64,000 nt of DNA from TOLSYN sp963849065 (lineage in GTDB: Bacteria; Acidobacteriota; Terriglobia; Terriglobales; Acidobacteriaceae), in the NCBI GenBank assembly GCA_963849065.1, contig CAWKFM010000004.1, forward strand, positions 620,001-684,000, given 5' to 3'. The position numbers and the translations under genes are program-made. Under the pieces are notes generated by a model. It was given only the letters and a program-made list of their open reading frames with translations, was not told the DNA's origin and ran no database searches. This document shows, in pieces, positions 44,519 through 53,167 of the stretch; position 1 is the stretch's first letter, and each line of letters starts with the position of its first letter.

Positions 44519-44596
44519 CCCTGAAACGCCATATGCAGGGTCTAGCTCGGCAGACTGCGGCAGAATGGGAAAACCGCTCATCGACGCAACTAGGAA
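44519..44596. repeat. Degenerate third copy of the island-end repeat
   Basis: From CCCTGAAACG on, this stretch matches positions about 59-140 of the 140-bp repeats at 15452 and 44719, with several substitutions and a short deletion. The tRNA part is missing. It lies 120 bases inside the right repeat and suggests an older element end. Confidence 0.75.
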
Positions 44597-44718
44597 CCGC
44601 CCAAGGACGTAGCCAATGTCGCTGGCGTGGGCCGCAAGCTGGTCTAGTGAACCCTCGCGCCTAAGAAACGCTGAGACCGCCGGTCGCAGAATTGAAGATT
44701 ATCCTTTAAGGGGAATCT

Positions 44719-44858
44719 TGGTGGCGGCGCGTGGACTCGAACCACGGACCTACGGATTATGAGTCGACAATCGTGGCCCTGAAACGCTATATGCAGGGTC
44801 TAGCTCGGCAAAATGCGGCAGAATGAGGCAAACCGCGCAACCTGGACGCAACTAGGAA
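44719..44858. repeat. Right 140-bp direct repeat of the nif island
   Basis: Same orientation and 139 of 140 bases identical to 15452-15591. The first 45 bases (44719-44763) equal the tRNA-Met 3' end at 63872-63916. With the left copy it brackets 29.3 kb that contain all nif genes. It also serves as the left boundary of the small 44.7-46.8 kb segment. Confidence 0.9.
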
Positions 44859-44934
44859 CAGCTTGTTTCCGAGTAAAGTCGGGGAGGTTTGCCGGGACAG
44901 CAAGCACAACTCTGAGTTCGGTTCATGGAGTAGG

Positions 44935-45585
44935 TCATTGTACCGGCGATCGGGCGCGTTTCTTTGAGGGCGGTTTAGCCGCCTGCGGCTCCGGGGCCAG
45001 CCCACGGCTCAGCGCACCCTTCACCATTGCGTCGAAGGCAACCACCCGCGACTCTTCGCTGAATGGCAGGCGTCCCGTAATCGCCAGCTTCGCAATCCCA
45101 ATTGCGACCGCCAGGAACATCAGCGCCAGCACGCGCGAGTTACCCTGTTCCAGGAGGCCTGCGGCCTGGCATTCCTCAACGCACCGAATGAGTGTGCCGA
45201 AGGCCCGCTCACCAGCCTCGTTTGCTTCCGGATATTCGTAGCGTCGCGGAGCGTCGAAGATCACCTTGAAATGGTCCGGATTGCGCAGCGCAAATTGAAT
45301 AAATCCATTACCGGTAAGGCGGAACCTTTCGTAAGCAGTCTTGCCCGGCTCGGTGGCCGTTACCATCGCCTCCGTCAGCCGGTTGTATCCCTCGGTCGCA
45401 ACCGCTGACAGCAAGTCGTTTTTGTCCCGGAAGTGACGGTAGCAAGCACTGTGCGAGACACCGGCGACTCGCGCCACCTCGCGTAAGGTGAACGCTTCGG
45501 CACCCTTCGTTCGGATCAAGTCCAGCGCGGCATCCAGCAGAGCCTGCTTCAGGTTTCCATGGTGGTACGGCCGCTTGGGTTTCAT
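44935..45585 (-). CDS. TetR/AcrR-family repressor
   Basis: A 216-residue regulator. The N-terminal helix-turn-helix (TLREVARVAGVSHSACYRHFRDKNDLL) is typical of TetR proteins; the C-terminal ligand domain is followed by a basic tail (KPPSKKRARS). It is divergent from a small secreted-protein gene, with two palindromic operators between them, so it probably represses both. The ligand is unknown. Confidence 0.88.
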   Translation of the reverse strand: MKPKRPYHHGNLKQALLDAALDLIRTKGAEAFTLREVARVAGVSHSACYRHFRDKNDLLSAVATEGYNRLTEAMVTATEPGKTAYERFRLTGNGFIQFALRNPDHFKVIFDAPRRYEYPEANEAGERAFGTLIRCVEECQAAGLLEQGNSRVLALMFLAVAIGIAKLAITGRLPFSEESRVVAFDAMVKGALSRGLAPEPQAAKPPSKKRARSPVQ

Positions 45586-45668
45586 CTTCTCCTTTATATT
45601 GCACCAGGCGCCGACGAGCGGGAAAGCGGCGTCCCGATCTGAATATGAAAATAAATTTCAAAACCCTC

Positions 45669-45720
45669 TTGACAGAATGTAACCATCGGTCACATTATAC
45701 CGCTTGTTACCAGTGGTCAC
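45669..45720. promoter_or_regulatory. Promoter with two TetR-type operators
   Basis: TTGACA at 45669-45674 is followed after about 18 bases by CATTAT, a plausible plus-strand promoter. GTAACCATCGGTCAC (45679-45693) lies between -35 and -10, and a second copy, GTTACCAGTGGTCAC, follows at 45706-45720. Both are imperfect palindromes and both are followed by ATTAT. They are the likely operators of the adjacent TetR protein. Confidence 0.7.
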
Positions 45721-45783
45721 ATTATCGACGGCAGGATTGAACAGGGTCGAATGTCAGCCCAGTAACCGAAAGGAGTTCCTACC

Positions 45784-46104
45784 ATGAAGACTACAGCTGG
45801 GATACTTGCAGGACTGCTGCTCGCAGCCACAGTGGCGCTGGGCCAGCAATATCAACCGAAGCCATTTCCGCAGGAAGCTAACACGGCGCTGGCCGCCAGT
45901 ACGGATCACGCGTCACCAGCAGCAACCAATGTCGGCTTGCCATCGTCGATGGCCGCCAACCAGGGAAGCACGGCCGCAGTTGACACCGGCTCGTCATTTC
46001 CAAGCGCCGCCAACCCGTCCCTGAACAGCAACTCGGACGCAATCGGGAGTAATGCGGCCAACGGCGGCTCGCCATTTCCAAGCGCCGCCAACCCATCAAA
46101 GTAA
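45784..46104 (+). CDS. Small secreted Ser/Ala/Asn-rich repeat protein
   Basis: A 106-residue protein with a signal peptide (MKTTAGILAGLLLAATVALGQ). The mature part is disordered and has two copies of an FPSAANPS motif plus looser relatives. AAAGGAG precedes the ATG. It sits downstream of the TetR operators and is probably the regulated gene. The function is unknown. Confidence 0.75.
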   Translation: MKTTAGILAGLLLAATVALGQQYQPKPFPQEANTALAASTDHASPAATNVGLPSSMAANQGSTAAVDTGSSFPSAANPSLNSNSDAIGSNAANGGSPFPSAANPSK

Positions 46105-46131
46105 AGTAAAGATGCACCGTACCGGGTGTCC

Positions 46132-46158
46132 CACCCTACCTTGTTTTTGGGTAGGGTG
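46132..46158 (+). terminator. Hairpin after the small secreted protein gene
   Basis: CACCCTACC (46132-46140) pairs with GGTAGGGTG (46150-46158); the loop contains a T run. It lies 28 bases after the stop codon, but no T run follows the stem, so termination may be partial. Confidence 0.5.
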
Positions 46159-46217
46159 AGATCGACCTTCGCCCCGCTGTTTTGCCGAGTAAAGGGTCCC
46201 CAGAAAGGAAAATCGAG

Positions 46218-46670
46218 ATGAGACGCAACCCATTCCTCACAGCAACTCTGGTCCTGCTTGCCTTCGCCTTGTTCCCAGCCGCGGCACAGCAAGCGATGGC
46301 TGCCGACTGCACGCTTGCCAGCGCCGCTGGAAGCTGGACATACAGCTTCAACGGATCGGTGTTCAACTCCCAGGCCAACACCTTTATTCCCTTGGCAACC
46401 ATGGGCAAAATTGAATTCGATGGACACGGTAAGGTCAACGGCAGCGAGACCGATGCCTCTCCGGCCGGCATTCAACCGGTTACCTACACGGGAACCTACA
46501 CCGAGAACCCGGACTGCTCCGGCACCATCACGTTGACGACGTCGTTAAGCCAGACCTTGACGGTCAACTTTGAAGCTGGCAACGACAACAACGAAGCCTA
46601 CCTGATTATCACCTCTCCCGGCTTTGTGATGACGGGCACGACCAAGCGAGTCATATACCACGGGAATTAA
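46218..46670 (+). CDS. Small secreted beta-rich protein
   Basis: A 150-residue protein with a signal peptide (MRRNPFLTATLVLLAFALFPAAAQQAMA) and a mature domain of alternating strands (GSWTYSFNGSVF, MGKIEFDGHGKVNGSET, YTGTYTENPDCSGTITL). Two cysteines may form a disulfide. Similar short secreted proteins are common in Acidobacteriota. AAAGGAAA lies before ATG 46218. No function can be assigned. Confidence 0.75.
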   Translation: MRRNPFLTATLVLLAFALFPAAAQQAMAADCTLASAAGSWTYSFNGSVFNSQANTFIPLATMGKIEFDGHGKVNGSETDASPAGIQPVTYTGTYTENPDCSGTITLTTSLSQTLTVNFEAGNDNNEAYLIITSPGFVMTGTTKRVIYHGN

Positions 46671-46838
46671 CGCTGCGGCGCGGAGTTTGGCGGACCAATA
46701 CTTAACCGAAGCCCGGGCGTGGGCCAGAGTTGGCGCGGTTCCCAACCTGGGGCTGCTTGCGAAAGCGCAGCTTTCGCACCAAAGAAACGCTGAGACCGGC
46801 GCTCGCTGAGTCGAATAGAGGTGTTTGAAGGAAAACAC

Positions 46839-46884
46839 TGGTGGCGGCGCGTGGACTCGAACCACGGACCTACGGATTATGAGA
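46839..46884. repeat. tRNA-Met 3'-end attachment core, left end of the mobile element
   Basis: 46 bases identical to 63872-63917, in the same orientation as the intact tRNA gene. It is the outer end of the left inverted-repeat arm and probably the attL of the element that ends at the tRNA. A 17-base motif, AAGAAACGCTGAGACCG, lies 57 bases to its left and 56 bases to the left of the repeat at 44719. Confidence 0.88.
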
Positions 46885-47158
46885 TTCCGCTGCCCTCTCC
46901 CGCTTACCCAAAGTCAAGAACTTGGCGGTGGATACGAGCCCGATTCTGGGGTCGCCTCCTCTTAACGTGCGCCCTATTGTGCGCTCATGCGGGACGCATG
47001 GTTGCACCTCTGGCCACCAGTCCGGCGGTCTTGATTCTGGGGTTATAAACCGGTTTTTTTGAACGTACTGGTCGTCGGTTCCATCGGAACGAGACCGCTG
47101 CAACGATGCCGAACCGGAGACCATGCTCCACCCGCAAACACCCACCACGGAGGTCACT

Positions 47159-47737
47159 ATGCGAGTCGCCCTGTACGCCCGAGTCAGCACCCTGAACGGC
47201 CAGCACCCCGAGATGCAGCTTGCGGAGCTGCGCGAGTTTGCCGCACGCCGTGGGTGGGAGATCATCGGCGAGTATGTTGATGCGGGGGTGTCCGGCTCCA
47301 AGGAGTCCCGCCCTGCACTTAACCGCCTGATGGCCGACGCCCATCGCCGCCGGTTCGATGCCGTGTTGGTGTGGAAGATCGATAGGTTCGGGCGGTCGCT
47401 GAAACACCTGGTGAATGCCCTTGCCGACCTCGATAGCATTGGGGTGGCGTTCATCAGCCTGAGGGACAACCTCGACCTGACCACGCCGACTGGGCGGCTG
47501 ATGTTTCAGGTGGTGGGAGCCATGGCGGAGTTTGAGCGGGCGCTGATACAGGAACGGGTGCGTGCAGGGCTGCGGAATGCCAAGGCGAGGGGGCAGCGGC
47601 TCGGTCGGCCACGCCGGGTCGTAGACCGTGACACGATCCTCCGCATGAAAGCTGATGGCGCCAGCCTGCGGGACATCGCCACCGTGCTGGGGGTCGGCTA
47701 CGGCACAGTTCGCGGACGGGTGGCGGCTGGTGCATGA
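47159..47737 (+). CDS. Serine recombinase (resolvase/invertase family), left copy
   Basis: A 192-residue small serine recombinase. The catalytic Ser10 is in YARVST, the conserved Arg residues in VWKIDRFGRS and the E-helix FERALIQERVRAGL are present, and a C-terminal helix-turn-helix (SLRDIATVLGVGYGTVRGRV) binds DNA. GGAGG precedes ATG 47159. It overlaps the next gene (ATGA). It may invert or resolve DNA between sites in the duplicated arms. An identical copy lies at 57066-57644. Confidence 0.92.
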   Translation: MRVALYARVSTLNGQHPEMQLAELREFAARRGWEIIGEYVDAGVSGSKESRPALNRLMADAHRRRFDAVLVWKIDRFGRSLKHLVNALADLDSIGVAFISLRDNLDLTTPTGRLMFQVVGAMAEFERALIQERVRAGLRNAKARGQRLGRPRRVVDRDTILRMKADGASLRDIATVLGVGYGTVRGRVAAGA

Positions 47738-48036
47738 GCAACCACCACCACAACGGCGCCGGTATCACCGCGAGGCAGACCTGCGAGTACTGGGTCAACC
47801 TTACCGAGTGCGCTTTTGCAAACCCGGGGGAGCCCGAACCGCCGGCGCTTATCTGCGGGAGGCCGGCAAGGTTCCACCGCACCTTCGCGGATGGCACGCG
47901 GCAGTGGCTCTGCCTGCAGCATCGGCTCTATCTCCTCTGGGTTCACGCCTGCGTAACCGCTGAGGACTGGATTCAGGATCATATCGACCCAAGGTTCTGT
48001 TGGTGTGGGTGGCTTCGGTGGCCGTGGCGCAAGTGA
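47734..48036 (+). CDS. Recombinase-linked Cys-rich protein, left copy
   Basis: A 100-residue protein starting in an ATGA overlap with the recombinase. Several Cys and His residues (HHHN, CEYWVNLTEC, LICGRPARFH, LCLQH, CWCGW) suggest a zinc-binding fold, possibly a DNA-binding partner. Its inverted twin at 56767-57069 differs at several bases and at least one residue (TRQW here, TQQW there). Family unknown. Confidence 0.65.
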   Translation: MSNHHHNGAGITARQTCEYWVNLTECAFANPGEPEPPALICGRPARFHRTFADGTRQWLCLQHRLYLLWVHACVTAEDWIQDHIDPRFCWCGWLRWPWRK

Positions 48037-48045
48037 TCCCTGCAC

Positions 48046-48201
48046 CTATCGGCACGGCCACCGAAGCCGCAATCCAGTGAGCGGAAAACCTTCCCAACGG
48101 CAGCGCTCGCCGGCTGCCCATTCAAAGAACTTAGGGTGGCGGTTCCAGTGGGCGGCAATCAGGTGTTTGTAGCCCACGGGGGGGGTGCCAGAAAACCACA
48201 T
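48046..48201 (-). CDS. Small 51-residue protein, intact copy
   Basis: Starts at an ATG behind a strong AAAGGAG ribosome site on the minus strand and converges with the preceding gene. The protein (WFSGTPPVGYKHLIAAHWNRH, then FFEWAAGERCRWEGF) is aromatic-rich and of unknown family. Here a run of eight G's on the plus strand keeps the frame open; the twin copy with seven is frameshifted. Confidence 0.5.
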   Translation of the reverse strand: MWFSGTPPVGYKHLIAAHWNRHPKFFEWAAGERCRWEGFPLTGLRLRWPCR

Positions 48202-48353
48202 CGGGGCTCCTTTCAATCGGAATGCTGCTACAGTGGTCAACGCTCCTCATGCTGCGGGGGTACCGTAGCTCTTGGGGTAGATAGTGAGATACTTGGACTG
48301 TCCTCGTTATCGATCCCGTTGGCTGCGACGATGGACGACGAATCGAATCGACT

Positions 48354-49367
48354 ATGAAGGCACTAAATCTCTACTCAAGTCGGCCGCTCAGGAATGTACT
48401 AGCATTCCTTTCCTTGGCATGCGCGCCACTGCTGGCGGGCACCTATCCGATTGACAGGCTTGTGGACGAATCGGAATTGATTGTAGTCGCCAGGGTTTCC
48501 AAGGGAACGCCGATTGTGCAGGGGTACTTGGACTGGGCGCAAGGTGAGCACCCAAACCTACCCTACACGCACACAGCATCCATCATCAGAGAGATCAAAG
48601 GGCACTGCGAAAAAAGCATCACCATAAACCACTTTATCGGGCACGGGCCATACATCGGGCCGGTCCCCGGTGAAACACATATTCTGTTCTTGCGGCATTT
48701 CAAAGACATTTACATACCTACGACCCATTTTCTTATTGCAGTACCTGCACTGGATGGGCCTGGGGCTGTGAGAGGGCCAGATTCCACGGATCTCCAGGTA
48801 GTGATGGATGAAATGGGGATGGTCCTAGTCTCCCCAGACGCAACCGCAGAGAGCAAAGATGCTGTGCTTTTTGCTACACTGCGCGGGCCACCAGACGAGA
48901 AGTTTGATCAATACCTGCGGGCTGGATATAGGACGTCGGACAAGTGGCTCCAATACCGGTTTATGCTCACATTGATCAATCGAAACGATATTTCAACACT
49001 TGCTGAAGCTCAGGAGTTGCTGTTGGGTGGAACCCTACAGGGGAGAGACGAGGAAGCTCTTGCGAATGCGATTGGGCGCCTTTCCAACCCCGGCGCGGTT
49101 CCTGTGCTGAAGACTCTGCTGAAGTCTCCCGATCCGATGCTCCGAAATGCTGCGGTTGAAGGGATGAGGCATTCTGCGGGTATGTCGGAGGTGCCATTGC
49201 TGATCGACGCTTTGGACGACCCTGATCAGAAGGTGGCAGGCGGTGCCTCGTCCGCGTTATGGGATATTACGGGGAAAAGGGTTTGCGACGCTCAAGAACT
49301 CAGGGAGAATCTGCCGTTTTGCGTGGAAAGCTGGCAGCAATGGGCGCACCGTGACCCCACAAAATGA
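48354..49367 (+). CDS. Secreted HEAT-repeat-like protein
   Basis: A 337-residue protein with a signal peptide (VLAFLSLACAPLLAG). The first half is unassigned; the C-terminal third contains HEAT-type helical repeats (GRLSNPGAVPVLKTLLKSPDPMLRNAAVEGMRH, EVPLLIDALDDPDQKVAGGASSALWDITG). Such repeats usually bind other proteins. It is the first cargo gene inside the inverted arms and is probably exported. No clear ribosome site is visible. Confidence 0.7.
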   Translation: MKALNLYSSRPLRNVLAFLSLACAPLLAGTYPIDRLVDESELIVVARVSKGTPIVQGYLDWAQGEHPNLPYTHTASIIREIKGHCEKSITINHFIGHGPYIGPVPGETHILFLRHFKDIYIPTTHFLIAVPALDGPGAVRGPDSTDLQVVMDEMGMVLVSPDATAESKDAVLFATLRGPPDEKFDQYLRAGYRTSDKWLQYRFMLTLINRNDISTLAEAQELLLGGTLQGRDEEALANAIGRLSNPGAVPVLKTLLKSPDPMLRNAAVEGMRHSAGMSEVPLLIDALDDPDQKVAGGASSALWDITGKRVCDAQELRENLPFCVESWQQWAHRDPTK

Positions 49368-49543
49368 AATGCCGTCTCTTCCCGCAGCGGAAGATCTTTC
49401 GGCTCCGGGGGCACCCACTGAGTCGGCGCATGGTAGAGGTGGTAAATCGCCTAAACCGCTCACTCAAGGCGGAATCTAAGATACTCAAACTCTTCACAGA
49501 ACTCGATAACTTCAGATGCACATGGCGGAAAAGGGCAAGGTCA

Positions 49544-50329
49544 ATGTACGAGTCGAGTAAGAAGCTGGTTGAGTCGGTCGGAAGCGTGGTCGTTCTCAGT
49601 AGCATACTTTGCGGCCTTTCAATGGCGCAGACCACGAGAGAACCGACGTCCGACGTGCACAAGAGCAGGAAGCAGCAGATTATTACATTCGCTTTGATCC
49701 CGGCGCAGACCGCCAAGTCTACCGTTGCGCTGACAGCTACAGCTAGTTCCGGCCTGACGGTCAATCTCACTTCGTTAACTCCGGCCACCTGCTCGATCTC
49801 TGGCTCCGTCGCCTCTTTGCTTGCTGCCGGAACGTGTACAATTCGAGCCAATCAAGCGGGAAATGAGGTCTATGCGGCGGCTCGCATGGTTACGCAAAGC
49901 ATCTGGGTTGGCTCCGCTAGTAGCAACTCGGGTCTTTTCGATATCACTCGGGCTGGAGCAATCCTCCAGGACGCCTCCCCGCCGACACCACCGCTTCCAC
50001 CACCCCCGTCCGTCTGCCCATTTCCAACCGTGGTGTCCGTATCACCCAATCTGTGGATAGCAGGAAAAACCTACCGGATCACCGTGACCGGAACGGGCTT
50101 CACCTCCCCAGCGGAAGCTCGTGAATCTTGTCCCATACCCTGGTTCACGGCGGGTGAGGAAGCGGGTTCGGCGATCCTGCTTAACGCAACAATCCTCAAC
50201 TCAACTACGATGATTGGTACCGTCGCAATAGCGGAGGCTGCCCCGGAAGAGACGGCTAAAGTCATACTCTGGTATCCGCCGCCCCAAGACGACGTTGCTC
50301 CGTCTTCGCCACCTGACTCCAAACGTTGA
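49544..50329 (+). CDS. Secreted Ig-like / IPT-domain protein
   Basis: A 261-residue exported protein. A signal peptide (VGSVVVLSSILCGLSMAQ) precedes one Ig-like repeat of a type common in acidobacterial surface proteins (ITFALIPAQTAKSTVALTATASSGL to GTCTIRANQAGNEVYAAA), a Pro-rich linker and an IPT/TIG-like domain (VVSVSPNLWIAGKTYRITVTGTGF). The ATG at 49544 places the signal at the N-terminus; the frame is open from 49364, where an ATGA overlaps the preceding stop, so a longer product cannot be excluded. Confidence 0.65.
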   Translation: MYESSKKLVESVGSVVVLSSILCGLSMAQTTREPTSDVHKSRKQQIITFALIPAQTAKSTVALTATASSGLTVNLTSLTPATCSISGSVASLLAAGTCTIRANQAGNEVYAAARMVTQSIWVGSASSNSGLFDITRAGAILQDASPPTPPLPPPPSVCPFPTVVSVSPNLWIAGKTYRITVTGTGFTSPAEARESCPIPWFTAGEEAGSAILLNATILNSTTMIGTVAIAEAAPEETAKVILWYPPPQDDVAPSSPPDSKR

Positions 50330-50410
50330 TACTTCATCGGCTCTTACAGTCACCCTCGTGGGCCGGTTCGGAACAACGCCTATGCAGGGTGATCCGATCC
50401 CTGAGACCGG

Positions 50411-51841
50411 TCAGTTAGCCGGAGCGGTAGCCGTCTTTTCGATACCGGCCGGGTGTGACTTCTGCAGGATGGCAACTGCCGCGGGATGGCCCAGTTGGAT
50501 CGCATAATCGAGTGCGGACTTGCTCTCCCCATCTTTGATGGAGGGATCTGCGCCCGCTTTGAGCAGGAGGGTGAGGATGTCGGCCTCTCCTGAACTGGCG
50601 GCCTCCGAGAGCGCGGTGAGGCCCTCGGTGGATTGAGCGTTGACCGGAACGTGAGCATCAAGAAGGATCTTGACGGTCTCAATTCGGCCGAAGCATGCGG
50701 CGGCCATCAGGGGTGTTTCGTTGATAATCGAACCCGCGTTGACCGGAACGCCGCGTTGGATCAAGAAATGGACAACATCCGGATCGTCAAGGTAGGTGGC
50801 AGCCTGAAGCAGAGTGCTGACTCCTCCTAGATCGGCGATTGTGGGGTCGGCCCCAGCATCGCGGAGAGCGAAGATCGTGGATTTACTCCCGCTTTTAATG
50901 GCGTACATCAAGGGGGTATCGTGTTCGGAATCGAGGGCGTTGATGTCGGCACCGGCGGCGATGATGGCCTTAACGGCGCCGGTTCGACCGTTCTCCGCTG
51001 CGGCCATCAGCGGAGTGAGGCCGTGTCCGTAGGACTGGTTGATCAAGGAGGCAGTCCACTTCCGCTTCTGTGCCTCGATCCGATGCTTGAATAGCAGGCG
51101 ATAAAGCCAATTATGCGGTTTTGCGCTTTCTCCGTCGGCGAGTATGCGCTGAAGAGTCTTGACATCGCCGTGGCTTGCTGCGCAGAGGAACTCCTCTTTG
51201 GGAGAGTTGAATTTTGCCCCCCTGGTCTTCAGGTACTTGACCATCTCAAGGTCATCAGCGAGCGAGGCGACAATGAGCGGGGTTTCACCGCTCTTGTTGG
51301 GGAGGTTCACGTTGGCTCCGCCCTGAATGAGTAGTGTGAGAAGGTCCGATTGGTGGTTGCGCAGAGCCGTAAAGAGCGCGGTTTCGCCGGAGGAAGCTCT
51401 GATGGCGTTGACTTGGGCTCCGTGGGCGAGCAGGTAGCGGACAATTTCAATCTGGTTGTTCATCGTGGCTGTGATGAGCGCGTTTTCATCGCGGCTATCG
51501 AAGAGATTGATGTCCGCGCCGCCTTTGACGAGGATTTTTACAGCTTCCAAGTCGCCAAGTTGGCAGGCCATAGTGACTGGAAGTCTGTAACAGGCGCTGA
51601 GGGCGCTGAATTGATTAGGGGAATCGCCTCCATCGAGGAGCGATTGCAGGGCCGTGTGATCGTGGGTGACAACCGCCGCAAACACTCGCCACTTCGGGCT
51701 GGCCTGCAACTGCTCGATAGGGCGACATAAGGGGCCGGCCATAGAATCGGGTATGTTTTGGGCAAAGCTGGCGACGCCCGATAAAAACCAAACGATGGCA
51801 CAGGCAAGGGCGATAGTGCGTTGCGACATGGAGTGAATCAT
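50411..51841 (-). CDS. Secreted ankyrin-repeat protein
   Basis: A 476-residue protein with a signal peptide (IALACAIVWFLSGVASFAQ) and about ten ankyrin repeats from residue 75 to the end (for example TPLMAAAENGRTGAVKAIIAAGADINA and TALSEAASSGEADILTLLLKAGADP). Repeats of this type bind proteins. It is divergent from a second ankyrin gene, 169 bases away. ATG 51841 or 51829 may be used. Periplasmic or extracellular location is inferred from the signal. Confidence 0.85.
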   Translation of the reverse strand: MIHSMSQRTIALACAIVWFLSGVASFAQNIPDSMAGPLCRPIEQLQASPKWRVFAAVVTHDHTALQSLLDGGDSPNQFSALSACYRLPVTMACQLGDLEAVKILVKGGADINLFDSRDENALITATMNNQIEIVRYLLAHGAQVNAIRASSGETALFTALRNHQSDLLTLLIQGGANVNLPNKSGETPLIVASLADDLEMVKYLKTRGAKFNSPKEEFLCAASHGDVKTLQRILADGESAKPHNWLYRLLFKHRIEAQKRKWTASLINQSYGHGLTPLMAAAENGRTGAVKAIIAAGADINALDSEHDTPLMYAIKSGSKSTIFALRDAGADPTIADLGGVSTLLQAATYLDDPDVVHFLIQRGVPVNAGSIINETPLMAAACFGRIETVKILLDAHVPVNAQSTEGLTALSEAASSGEADILTLLLKAGADPSIKDGESKSALDYAIQLGHPAAVAILQKSHPAGIEKTATAPAN

Positions 51842-52010
51842 AATCCAATCTGTACCAGTGAGGATGCCGGATTATTTGTTCGGAGCAGGGCTCCTCACTC
51901 ACCATCCCGAATCGGGATAGTTACACGCCAGTTATTGTGATTCACCCAACTTTCAAGTCAGATTTTGCTTCAGAGACCGATGTATACTCTGCGGGAACTC
52001 GGAGGCCGCG

Positions 52011-53054
52011 ATGGATTTACACTCTGCTGTTGGCCGTCTCTTTCACTACACCAGTTTCCTCCGCACTGTCGCCTCACTGCTCGCGCTGGTCGCGCTAACT
52101 TGGAGCACTCCAGCCTTCTGCGACGAGATTCATGACGCCGCTTATAAAGGCGACCTCGCGAAGGTCAGTGCTCTCGTTAAGGTGAGCCCCAATCTGGTTT
52201 TCAGCACGGACGACGTCAGCCCCACAGGGTTCCCCACGGGCCGAACGCCTTTGCACTCTGCGGCCTCATCTGGTCAACCTGATATTGTGGAATTTCTGCT
52301 CGCCAACCGAGCCGAGGTCAATGCCAAAGATGGAGCAGGAATGACGCCCCTGCATTCTGCGGCACACGCTACACCGACTGTATCCAGAGACCTGAAGCGC
52401 GTGGCGGAATTGCTGCTTGCCAACAATGCTGAGGTTGATCCTAAAGACAAGCTCGGCTTTACGCCTTTACTCCTTGCGGCTTGGTCCGGCGATAAGGAAT
52501 TACTGGAATTGTTGCTGGCCAAAGGAGCCGACGTCAATGCTAAGGACGACAGAGGCAGGTCGCCTTTACATGCTGCGCTAGCGACCGGTCACAAAAACTT
52601 GGTGGAAATTCTGCTGGCCAACAAGGCCGATTTTAATTCGAAGGACAACAGTGGCGAGACGCCACTTCACGTGGCGGCGGCTCAAGGCAACCAGGACGTG
52701 AACAATGTCAGGGGCTGGCTACAGGCCATGGGTGCAGATGCCAACGATAAGTGGGCGGAAGTGATGCTACGTATCGGGGGCGATGTCAACGCTAAGGACA
52801 CCCACGGCAGGGCTCTTGGTGACGCAACAATAGCGGAATCGCTCGCAGCCGAAGGTCTTAACGCCGACGACACTAAGGGCAATAGCATGGTGGAACTGCT
52901 GCTGGTCAAAGGTGCAGATGTCAACGCCAAAGATAATCGCGGCAAGACGCCCCTGGACGCAGCGCTGCATAACCGCCACGAGGATGTGGCCGAATTATTG
53001 CGCCAACACGGCGGACGCGAAGGAAGCCATCCTTCCGACGATATACGTCGATAA
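52011..53054 (+). CDS. Secreted ankyrin-repeat protein
   Basis: A 347-residue protein with a signal segment (VASLLALVALTWSTPAFC) and ankyrin repeats to near the end (GRTPLHSAASSGQPDIVEFLLANRAEVNAKD and relatives). The middle (near residues 230-290) has degenerate repeats. GGAGG lies five bases before the ATG. Divergent from the other ankyrin gene but only distantly similar to it. Confidence 0.85.
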   Translation: MDLHSAVGRLFHYTSFLRTVASLLALVALTWSTPAFCDEIHDAAYKGDLAKVSALVKVSPNLVFSTDDVSPTGFPTGRTPLHSAASSGQPDIVEFLLANRAEVNAKDGAGMTPLHSAAHATPTVSRDLKRVAELLLANNAEVDPKDKLGFTPLLLAAWSGDKELLELLLAKGADVNAKDDRGRSPLHAALATGHKNLVEILLANKADFNSKDNSGETPLHVAAAQGNQDVNNVRGWLQAMGADANDKWAEVMLRIGGDVNAKDTHGRALGDATIAESLAAEGLNADDTKGNSMVELLLVKGADVNAKDNRGKTPLDAALHNRHEDVAELLRQHGGREGSHPSDDIRR

Positions 53055-53167
53055 CGGGCCTTCCCGCTCTCAGGAGCAAGACAGGATTTTCCCAGGTATA
53101 CGACCGCCGGACAGACAAGTGCGGTTTGTGGCCTGAACTTAGTTCTTGCTTCGGAACAGATTCTCCA

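Larger units (their letters stand above)
46839..48241. repeat. Left arm of a 1.4-kb inverted repeat
   Basis: Inverted copy of 56563-57964. The arms carry the tRNA-Met 3' end, a serine recombinase, a 100-residue protein and a small opposite-strand gene. I find one length difference (eight G's here, seven C's there) and about six substitutions, all within or near the 100-residue gene; the recombinase proteins are identical. The arms enclose 8.3 kb of cargo genes. Confidence 0.92.
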
